This document shows, one piece after another, positions 56,001 to 64,000 of a DNA stretch of 64,000 nt. The notes under the pieces are model-generated. The model was not told the DNA's origin and did not search any database. It was given only the letters and a program-made list of their open reading frames with translations. The DNA lies in the NCBI GenBank assembly GCA_019059635.1, contig JAGVRJ010000001.1:3286001-3350000 (forward strand). Direction: 5' to 3'. This DNA comes from Proales similis. Taxonomy: Eukaryota > Rotifera > Eurotatoria > Ploima > Proalidae. Within the stretch, counting starts at the first letter, position 1, and the number at the start of each line of letters is the position of its first letter. Position numbers and translations under genes: made by a program.

Positions 56001-56811
56001 TTCTAGAAGCTGATTGCGCAATAAAAAGTGTTTCTTTAAGCGAAACTGATCGTTAGCCAAAGTGATGCTTACCGACATGTTCAGATCGCATAGATCGAAC
56101 AAAGTCTTTGACTCGATTGAACTCAGATAGTTGAGGCTCATGACCGAGATATAATCCGATCCGAACAGATTTAATGAGTCGAGTGTGGCACTTGAATCCG
56201 ACAGCTTTAGACTCTTTGCCAGCAAATACACATTCAAATCGTTTAGATTTGTCAGTCCGGCCAAATCGAGCTCGGTCACATTCGAAATCTCGTCAGTCTG
56301 CAGAATCAATTGAGACTAGATGAGAAAGGCAGGCCAATCAAATCTTACGTTCAACAATCTGTCCGCTTCGATGGTGTCCGACTGGCCCAAATAATTAGTT
56401 AGGTCGATTGACTCTTGGAAGCCTCTTCTCGCCTGTTGGATCTGTTCAATCATTTTGCCTTTTGTTTGCACATAGTTCTGGACTTGAGCCACTTGAATTT
56501 GAAATAATGCATAATCTCAGCCAAGTCCTGATTTAGCTTACTGCCTCACCTTTACTGAATCTGCTGCTGCTGCCTCCTTTTTTCTTAGCTTCAATGCTGA
56601 AACTGGGCGTTTTTTTCTTCTGATCAAAATAGGCATTGTTGAGTTGGGAGTAGCTCGGGACGTTCTGAAAGTCTTGGTCGTCGTTTTGGGGCAGAGGCGC
56701 TTGGTAGTCGTCATTATCTTCCTCTTGTTCGCCTTCTTCATCATCTCTTAAGACTTTTTCGGGCGCCTTGCCACCTTTCGACTTTCTAGCGGTTTGCTTC
56801 GTTCTGGCCAT
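47050..56811 (-). CDS. Giant H3-tail / MT-stalk / COR / LRR-Roc-COR-TIR-TIR protein
   Basis: I joined about 24 exons (introns mostly 55-66 nt) in frame from ATG 56811 to the stop at 47050, giving about 2,800 aa. Approximate order: residues 2-19 copy the histone H3 tail (ARTKQTARKS.GGKAP.K); acidic 22-36; a poorly defined LRR-like region 140-270; a dynein stalk (MT)-like segment 480-595 (ELKSFSKPPSVMEK, VLGKLEGYINDP, ENISRFSKAGSVFWQW); a COR-like region 700-900 (AVTDLVWF, HLIRLLLDLNL, YVVP, IWKKGVV); LRRs 1440-1700; Roc GTPase with GLGEAGKTS, WDFAGQ and THID; COR (IVIKPQWIVDAI, LIPCLLPE, FEYLPAGLFNRVQVRLY); a degenerate TIR 2200-2380; a canonical TIR from PPDVFISYCWAN through GWLDPRD; and a Roco tail with LCEHEDGWHV. 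Roc motifs are intact. The function is probably signalling, possibly chromatin-linked. The single-gene model is inferred from splicing alone. Confidence 0.72.
56550..56811 (-). other. First exon of the giant gene: histone H3 tail mimic
   Basis: The exon starts ATG GCC AGA ACG AAG CAA and encodes M-ARTKQTARKSKGGKAPEK, then an Asp/Glu-rich run and a Lys/Ser-rich end. Against histone H3 residues 1-18 only T11 (to K) and R17 (to E) differ. Lys4, Arg8, Lys9, Ser10 and Lys14 are all kept. It ends at AAAG|GTGAGG and joins in phase 1 to AQVQNYVQTKGKM. No histone-fold sequence follows. Confidence 0.85.
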
Positions 56812-56929
56812 TTTTCTTCGTGTTTCTCATTCACGACAATTTATCACAAACTCAAACAATTTCTCCGAGTCAAAGAGTGTGTGAATCCATGACAACATGC
56901 AAAAGTGAAATCGAAAATTATGCAATCAT

Positions 56930-56935
56930 TTTATT
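56930..56935 (-). promoter_or_regulatory. TONSL poly(A) signal
   Basis: TTTATT on the plus strand reads AATAAA on the TONSL strand, 72 nt after its stop and 119 nt before the next gene's ATG. Confidence 0.55.
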
Positions 56936-57006
56936 TAGTAGAAAGAGTAAGAGCTCCGCTCGAGTCGCATTCCTTGGCTTGAAGCTAAGGGCGGTTGACA
57001 AACGGG

Positions 57007-60000
57007 CTAGATAACTTCAAACAAAATGACGCTATTCAGCTTGTGAAACGCTCTTATTTCACTTTTGGGCCATTTGGAGCGCATCAGTTGCTCATAGACT
57101 TGGGGTTGATTGCGATAACAGCAGGAGAGCTCCAGTTTTCTCAATGAACTTGCTTGCTGAAGCTGGAATTTGAGTTGGATCGCTTGAAGTAGTTCGTCGT
57201 TCGGCTCTTGGCTTAGATTGATCAAATAGAGCTCGTCTAGAGTGTCGCACTCTTCGAACACGAGCGAGAGCAGGCTACTCTGAAAAGAGTTGTAAGACAT
57301 GTCTAGGTGCCTTAAATGCTTGCATATCGTCAGACAACTGAAATTTCATGGAACGTTTAACGTTAAGTGGCAACTTAAAGTTGATTGGCTTTACTTTATA
57401 ATGTCCGATGTGTGTTCGATGTCGAGATAGAGCGCTCGGATGGACAAATGCGTGAGATTGTCCGAGATCATCTGAACGAGTGAATTCGAAAAGTCAAGTT
57501 TGTACTCGTCGCGCGAGTCAGGCGAATTGTCCAAGACTGCGCGAGCACAAGAGCTCAGTGGCCTGGTCGTGCAGGCACCGATCTCTAGCCAGGCGACTCG
57601 ATCAGATCGAAGACTTTGCACTAATCGATTGAGCAGTTCATAACCCAAGCGATTGTAGGAAAGGTCCAAACTGGCCAAGTTTGACCCTTAAATTACTCAA
57701 CCATTCAATGGGTTGACTCTGAATTTTTATTTTGACTAACTTACTTGCAAGAGTCTGCATGAGTTGATCGAGCACTTGCGGTTCAGTTTCAGAATAACTC
57801 AATTTACAATCAGCTAGGTCGAGACTTTTTAGCTGGGTAAAGCAAGCGAGAAGATCGGACAGAGCGCGGGGCCAACTAATTGAAATCTGCTCGGCGTATG
57901 AAGGGCCGAATTCATTTCCTCTAAGTTTAAGACTTTCAAGCGCCTTTTTTTCACATTTTTTAGACTTGAATAGTTTCTTGAGCACTCAAAGCTTACAGGT
58001 CCAGGCTGGATTGATGATGGGCTTGGCCGGTCGGTCAGGAGCCGAATCGAATTGAGAGTGAGAAGGTTTCTCGAGAGATTAAGACTCTTCAGATTGACAG
58101 ATTCGCTGATTAGAGTGCTGAGGAAAGGCGCCACTGTGTCGTCTTTCAGTTGAACATTTGACAAATCGATTGAGATCAAGTTTTTCAAATAAGTCGACTC
58201 TGACTGGAGGATGACGGCTCTCACAGATTTGATCACAGCGTCGAGTCGAGATTGCTCGAATATTCCGTTCAAGTTCAAGAAAAAGCTTGTCTCGCTCTCT
58301 TTGAGACGCGCGCAAAGAATCGGATCGATTGCGACCGCTTGCTGACGGCAAATATCTTCAAACAGCTCGTCGATTCTTGGCGCCCTTTTACAGCTCTCGA
58401 TTACGAGTTGCACCTGATCATGAAACTGTGTGAACGAGTTGAGTAACAGTACAGTCGCAATTACCTGACACATGTTGGAGAGAACGTCCTTAACGCAATC
58501 GGCGCCGAAAAGTATGAGATCGTCGGAGCTTTTCAGAATCACGTTCTCGGGCTCTCGGTAAGAGGGATCTTTGCTGAAGATGACCTTGTAGCGAGTGACG
58601 ATTTGTTTGGTCAACTCGTCAATGGTCGAATCCAAATTTCTTATTTTCAATTATTCAAGCAACTTTTTTTACTGAAACGCTGAAAAAGAGGATTACGTGA
58701 CGGGAATTAGGAAATTTTTTTCGTTGACTACTGCTTTGATCTTCCAGGTTTTGGGTGCTTCGACTACCGAGCAAGTTCGACTGGGCACTGGGTCGCTTTT
58801 AGCGGGCGGGCTTCGATTTCGATCAATTCCAATGTTGGTCAATTTGAGCTGTCTGCTCGACTCGGGACGCTTGAACTCGAGCCGATGCTTGCCAGAATCG
58901 TTTTGCTCTTTGAGCGGTGAGATTTCGATCATTTGAAGACTCTGATTTATCTCTGGATCGAGAACATCTTGCTCATCGACTCGAATCGAGCTGGTGATCG
59001 TCGCCCTTTGCTTTTTTACCTTGGGACTCTGACTGCCCTTGTGTCGTTTGTTCTCTTGCTCTCGACCGGAATAATTCACGTCCATCTCTTCATCGCTGTC
59101 AATTATTGACTTTTTTAGTTTGCGTTTGGTGGATCCACTCTTTTCGTCTCTTCGGCAGCTCATTCGTGCCAGATCGTCATCGAGCCAGTCTTCGTTGGTA
59201 TCGAATTCTTTCTCGCTGACAATCACTTTTTCCTGGCCTTTTCTCGCCAGTGCAACTCCTGATCTCATTCCCGTTGCTGATTTACTTCCGAACGAGTTGA
59301 TCGCCTTCTTGTAGTCGTGGATGACTTTGTTCGATTTAGAGTTGGCTTGAGGCTCGGCTTTCTTTGACTTTCGCTTAAAATCTCTCTCAAAGTCGTCGTC
59401 CTCTTCGTCCTCCCGACAGTAGAGCAATTCACCCATCTTTCCACTTCGACCTTTGGTTAATGCTTCATCGACACTATCGATCCGTTCCATCTCCGCTGGA
59501 TCGTCTTCGACAATCTCCTCATTCTCGTCGCAGCCGATTATCTCCTTAATCTCGTAGTTCCGGTCCTTTTCTGTTCTATTTGACGCCCTTCTTTTTGCTT
59601 TTCAAGTCATTGGTAAAAATACCTCGAATTTCTTTGAGCATTTTCCTCTCCAGCTCTTCAATTGTGACTCGTTCAGTCTCGCTCAGTGAATCTAGGTTGT
59701 CTTGTTTGTATTTGCGAAGGAAATCTAGCGGAGTGTAGCCCTTTATGAAAAGCGGGCTGGTTGAGGACAAACACGCATTAAGCCGCCTACGTGGGCTATA
59801 CTCACTTCTTTGGTGAACACATAGCTCAATGCGCCGGCCTTGAGAAGCAACCTGACCACTTCAATGTGTCCATTTTGAGCCGCCTTTTCAAATCACGCTT
59901 AGTCAAAAGTAGATCGAATTCACCCTGAGTTTGGCCCACATCGTGCAACGGCGATATAGGTCCGATCGAATCGTTTACTCGAGCTCCGTTTTTTATCAAC

Positions 60001-62449
60001 AAATTGACGAGTTCAACATGGCCGTAGTTACAGGCCTCGTGCAACGGCAGCCAATTAAGATTGTCGCGTTCGTTCACCGGATGGCCCTGGTCACAGTAAC
60101 ATTAAGAACGTTTTCAACTTCATTTCTTGGTGTCGAGCGTCAAGTTTTCGAACCTCACTGATCAGCTTCTGGGCAAGTTTTAGATTTCCTTTTATGCATG
60201 CCAAATGGAGCTGAGTCTCGCCTCTTAGGTTTCGCTTTTTTATTCCAGTTTGAGTTCAATTGCCGAGTGAAGAGTGGTTATAGATCACTGACTTTAACTT
60301 TATAACTTGAACGAACTCGTCTAGGGCGCTTTTCGACCTCCATCTCCTCTTCGGCCAGGTCGTTTTCCAAAAAGTCCTCTTCTTCGCCTTCGATTGCAAT
60401 TAGATTTTTGATTGAAAGCGTTGGAATCATAGGCCAATTTGAAGATAATTTACTCTCAGATGAGAAGACAATACTGGCCTCGTCTTCTGCGCTTAGTGGC
60501 TCGTCTTCCTCGTCCTCGCTGCTCGCACCAACCGGGTCCAACGTCTTCTTCTCAAACGAGCTTATCATTCGATCAACAAGATCGTCTTTGATTCCGTACA
60601 CTTGCTGGCTCTGTTTCAATTGACGCAGTGCTTTCATCTTTGAGCTTAAATCAAGATTTTCCGCTGCAATAATTCAACCCGGCAGAGCGAACCTGAAGCC
60701 TAAGATTGGACGCTTGTTTGGCTCTCTCGATCGCTTTCACGTAAATCTCTTTCAAAGCGTTGAAATCGAACATCAGCTTCTCCATCAGCACGGCAACATT
60801 CAAAAGTGTTTTGCATTCCTTTTAAAATGACCTTCATTTCGATCGTAATTTAAATGCTGAGTCCGCGATCTTACGCTATCACTGTTGGCGCAAAATGTTC
60901 GCATTTCTTTTTCAAAGTAATCGATCGCTTCCCTGTAGCGTTCCAAGTCTTGGTAGGTCTGAGCTATAGACGAGTAGATTGTGGCGAGCTCTTGTTTCGA
61001 ACCGCCTTGCGCCTCGCAAATGTTCAACTTTGCAACCAATCCAACTTGACTTGAGTGACTCAAATTGCGCTAAAAGAAAAGGAATCTACTTGTTTAAAGT
61101 AATTCTCGAGCCCTTGCTCGTACAGGCCCAGATTGCAGCAGCAGTCGCCGAGCCGCTCATAGAGTTTCATCAGCTTCGCATCTCGGTCATTCTCGAAACG
61201 ATGATTCGGCGATGCGGCAAACAACGCATTCTTCTCCTTGATCAGCTGGTTCATTTTTATGACTTGAACGCGTTCAGAGTTAGACAAGATGCGCTCGTGG
61301 CCAATTGTAGCTCAAGTCACCTTCTCGAAGCTTTTGTGGAATTTCGGCCGACAGCGAGCATTTCTTGCGTAGTTTGTACGCTTTTCGCAAAAGCGTTTTG
61401 GCTTTGTCAAAATTCTGCAGCTTGATGTAGATCTAAATTGAGCGGGGTCAGTGATGGGGAATATTTTTCACTAAAGACCCGTAGAGGAGAGTTACTTCGG
61501 CCACGTAGAGAAAGTCTTGCGTTTGCTGGACAAAGTCTTTGCTTTTCAGCGTTATTTGCACGATTCGGTCAGCCACTCGCAGGTGCTCGCTCATCTGATC
61601 CTTGCGACGCGCTTGGTCGCATTTTATGTACAAACATCGAATCAGATCTTCGTAAAAGTGATGTTGCTCGCATATTTCGATCGACGTGCGAAGGTATTCG
61701 CCGCAAATGATCAAATCGCGTTTCTCGTCCATCGCAAACGCTAATCAAGAGCAAAGAATAGACTCTCGCTTCAGAGGCTTCAGATCGCATGGGAAGCTTA
61801 CCACAATTCAGACAAGTTCGGGCCTTCATTAACGCAAACTCTTTTGGATCGACCAGACGCTTATCTGCAATCTCGCTCAGCAAATCGTACGAGCGCAAAT
61901 AGTGCGAGTAGGCCTGATTCAAATGCTCGCCGCGCGCCTGTTTGTAATTGTTCTCGGCCAGATTCATAAAGTAGTTGCCCAGAGTTGTGTGAGCGCGTTG
62001 GATCTCGACCAGATCGTTTATTCGCACTGTGAGCGCCAGATAAGCGTCCAGCTCGCGTCGCGCTCGCTCCATGTCACTTCCTAGTCTGCAAAGAGTCTCG
62101 CCGATGAACCGATGAGTGTTGGCCACGTCCACCGGCACCTGCAGTTTAGCACGAACCTCTAATGCGCTTTCGAACTCATCCAGCGCTTCGGCATAGTAAC
62201 CTTGTCATTTCAAATTGCAGGACCCACGCCGACAATAGATGGCCAGTGTGAGTGAGAAATTACCGTTTTGGAAATAAGCGTGGCCCAGTTTGAAAAGAGT
62301 GTCACCATAATCACCCAGGCGATTGGAGTCTTTTTCAAGTTTGAGCTTCCTTCTAATCAAGTCTGAGAAGCGAGTTAGATGAGACGCTCACTGGTCACAA
62401 AAGACCTGGCCTAACCTTTTATTTCGTCGCTCTGTGCACTCTCAGACAT
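57007..62449 (-). CDS. TONSL: Tonsoku-like DNA repair protein
   Basis: Scaffold of the TONSL-MMS22L complex that loads RAD51 at stalled forks. In mammals its ankyrin domain reads unmodified H4K20 on new H3-H4. The start is ATG 62449 ([19 protein letters not shown]), and many short introns follow. Domains: N-terminal TPRs from about 62340 to 60800 ([50 protein letters not shown]-like); an acidic stretch ([14 protein letters not shown]); ankyrin repeats ([29 protein letters not shown]); a basic and acidic linker; a UBL-like part ([16 protein letters not shown] continuing [14 protein letters not shown]); and C-terminal LRRs, where [17 protein letters not shown] matches human FGPSFFLSHQTAL. It ends [12 protein letters not shown]. 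The ankyrin domain seems shorter than in human, and I did not resolve every exon. Confidence 0.85.
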
Positions 62450-62550
62450 TGCCGATTCTGTTTTGTGCACAATTATCAATCAAGTCCTAATGCATCCGGA
62501 TCAGAGTGCATGAGCATGTGAATGGTGCATAAATTGGAAATGAATTGTGT

Positions 62551-62556
62551 TTTATT
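62551..62556 (-). promoter_or_regulatory. DNA2 poly(A) signal
   Basis: TTTATT on the plus strand gives AATAAA for DNA2, 159 nt after its stop and about 100 nt before the TONSL ATG. Confidence 0.5.
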
Positions 62557-62714
62557 TGATTTGCTTTTCTCTATTCACTGTCGTGTACATACAAAGAAAA
62601 TTTGAAAGAGCAAGAAGATTTGAAGAGTATTTAAAAAACTAAATAAAATTGAGTAAAAAAGTTTGAAAAGTAATTGAAGGCAGTCCAGACGAATTGAAGG
62701 TCAACTGGTCAGTT

Positions 62715-64000
62715 TCATAGATGCTGGATGTCATTTAGAGAATCAAGGGTCACAACCGAGTCTGTTTCTCTCATGCACCTGATAAGTTCAGCCACTGGCT
62801 TGTAGCGCACCAATGCTTTGGTGGATCCGATCATGACCAGCTTCTCTTTGGCTCGGGTTATGGCCACCGTCAAACGCCGCTTGTCGTTTAGAATTTCAAA
62901 CTCCTTGGTTTATTCAAAGTGATTACGCTTCGAGAAAAACAAGCGTTTGGCCTCCTACTGACTTTTGACTCAGACTCGGTTATTTTTGAATTTGTGAAAC
63001 TGAGCAGGACAACTCGCTTATCTCTGCCTTGAAACTGATCCACAGTGTTCACCTCAATCGAACTAAGCTGGTCGGGTCTGGTTCTGAAACGATTCTTGAT
63101 TTCGTTCACTTGGTTGTTGTACGGAGCAATCACTCCGAACGCGCCAGGCTCATCGCAATCGCTCTCCTTCTCAGCTCAGTCTAGAACACGACCGAAAGCA
63201 TGGTTGATCGCTTGGTCGCTTACCTTGATGAGTCGAGAGCAGATCCTGGCTACGATCTCGGCCTCAGTCGGGTTGCGAGATGTTTCAATTTTCTCTTCGA
63301 TTTCTTCCACCAACAGGCTTGTGTCGATCATCACAATTGACTTGGTGTAAATCGCCCGATATTTTTCTTGAATCTGAAAAGCAGTTTTTCGATATGACGA
63401 ATTGAACCGAAAATGTGATTAATCACCTTTGAGAAAAGGCTCGGCTGCAACGAGAGTCTTTTGCTCGCCGTTTTGTCACAAACACATTCAAGTTTGCCGT
63501 CATAGGTGAACTTGTTGGCCAGCCACATGATTTCTCTTCATTTCAAAGGTTAACGGGACTCTTTGAAGACAGTGCGCCTGGCTTTTCATATTACTCGTTC
63601 ATTCTGTACTGTTGAACTAGCTCGACCGAAGAATGTGAACTATCGAGCCATTCGAACAAACTGACGTCCATTCCTCGCTTCCTTTACGTTTTTCCAATTA
63701 ACTGGCTTCAATTTTATGTTGTTTATTTAGGAAAATAAGCGTTTACTTGGCATCTGAGCTTTTGATCACGGGCGGCAGTTGCTCTTTGTCGCCGACCAAA
63801 ATGAACTTCTTGGACAAAAATAGGGGGCCTATCGTCGAATTGAGGGCGAGGTCTGAAAAAATCGCTTCATCAAAAGCTTACCCAGACAAGTGGTCAATAG
63901 CACTTGGCTGGCCTCATCAATTATGCAATAGTCAAACTCGAGACGTGTGAAGACAGCATTGGTAATGCTTGAGCAAGTGGTGGCCACCAGTTGCTTCCTG
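62715..64000 (-). CDS. DNA2: DNA2 nuclease-helicase, C-terminal part (5' end outside window)
   Basis: SF1 helicase domain of the DNA2 end-resection and Okazaki-flap nuclease. Only the 3' exons are in the window. Motifs in order: FDYCIIDEASQVLLTTCL (Walker B), ILVGDKEQLPPVI (motif III), VELVQQYRMNE (motif IV), MWLANKFTYDGKLEC (specific to DNA2, compare human SNKLTYEGKLEC), GVIAPYNNQV, VEVNTVDQFQGRDKRVV-like (motif V) and RRLTVAITRAKEKLVMIG (motif VI). Introns of about 55-70 nt separate the exons. The stop is TGA at 62715-62717. The nuclease domain and Walker A would lie beyond 64000. It is tandem with TONSL, 265 bp upstream of its start codon. Confidence 0.88.

Overview
The window looks like a compact, gene-dense invertebrate (metazoan) nuclear genome. 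Nearly every gene is cut by spliceosomal GT-AG introns that are almost all about 55-65 nt long. Intergenic spaces are mostly 0.1-1 kb, with one 2.5 kb gap. The proteins are animal-type: CSDE1/UNR, PSMA4, RMI1, legumain, PIWI, EMC6, MRPL17, RNF10, TONSL, DNA2. I cannot name the lineage. AG splice-acceptor-like sequences directly before several start codons fit either 5'UTR introns or spliced-leader trans-splicing.

Layout. 1-2.2 kb: non-coding upstream DNA. 2.2-5.5 kb (+): UNR/CSDE1. 6.7-7.7 (+): proteasome subunit alpha4. 7.9-8.6 (-): unidentified basic protein, head-to-head with RMI1 (8.8-10.0, +). 10.25-10.9 (-): GM2-activator-like ML-domain protein. 11.6-13.5 (+): legumain. 14.1-16.5 (-): poly(A) polymerase. 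17.4-18.3 (+): phosphoserine phosphatase. 18.8-20.8 (+): secreted LRR protein. 20.95-23.0 (-): CAT-type amino-acid transporter. 24.3-27.0 (-): predicted N-myristoylated ankyrin protein. 27.0-29.5: simple-sequence-rich gap. 29.5-31.5 (+): FBXL6-like F-box protein, convergent with ANKRD16 (31.6-33.0, -). 33.3-34.4 (+): MRPL17 and EMC6. 34.7-38.3 (+): PIWI. 38.3-41.3: AT-rich island with a broken, giant-virus-like SF2 helicase. 41.3-43.7 (+): intronless 7TM receptor. 44.0-46.1 (-): RNF10. 47.05-56.8 (-): one giant Roco gene. 57.0-62.4 (-): TONSL. 62.7-64.0 (-): 3' part of DNA2, running off the window end.

The standout is the giant gene at 47.05-56.8 kb. I could join about 24 exons in frame into a protein of roughly 2,800 residues. 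It begins with a near-exact copy of the histone H3 N-terminal tail (16 of the first 18 residues after Met). Next come an acidic stretch, a dynein-stalk (MT)-like segment and a COR-like region. The C-terminal half is LRR-Roc GTPase-COR, a degenerate TIR, a canonical TIR with its conserved Glu, and a Roco-type tail. Immediately upstream lies TONSL, a known H3-H4 reader, and then DNA2, all on the same strand. This is a candidate undescribed link between chromatin-tail recognition and a Roco/TIR signalling protein. The PIWI gene is also notable because the glutamate finger and the last catalytic histidine both appear to be replaced by leucine, which predicts a slicer-dead protein.
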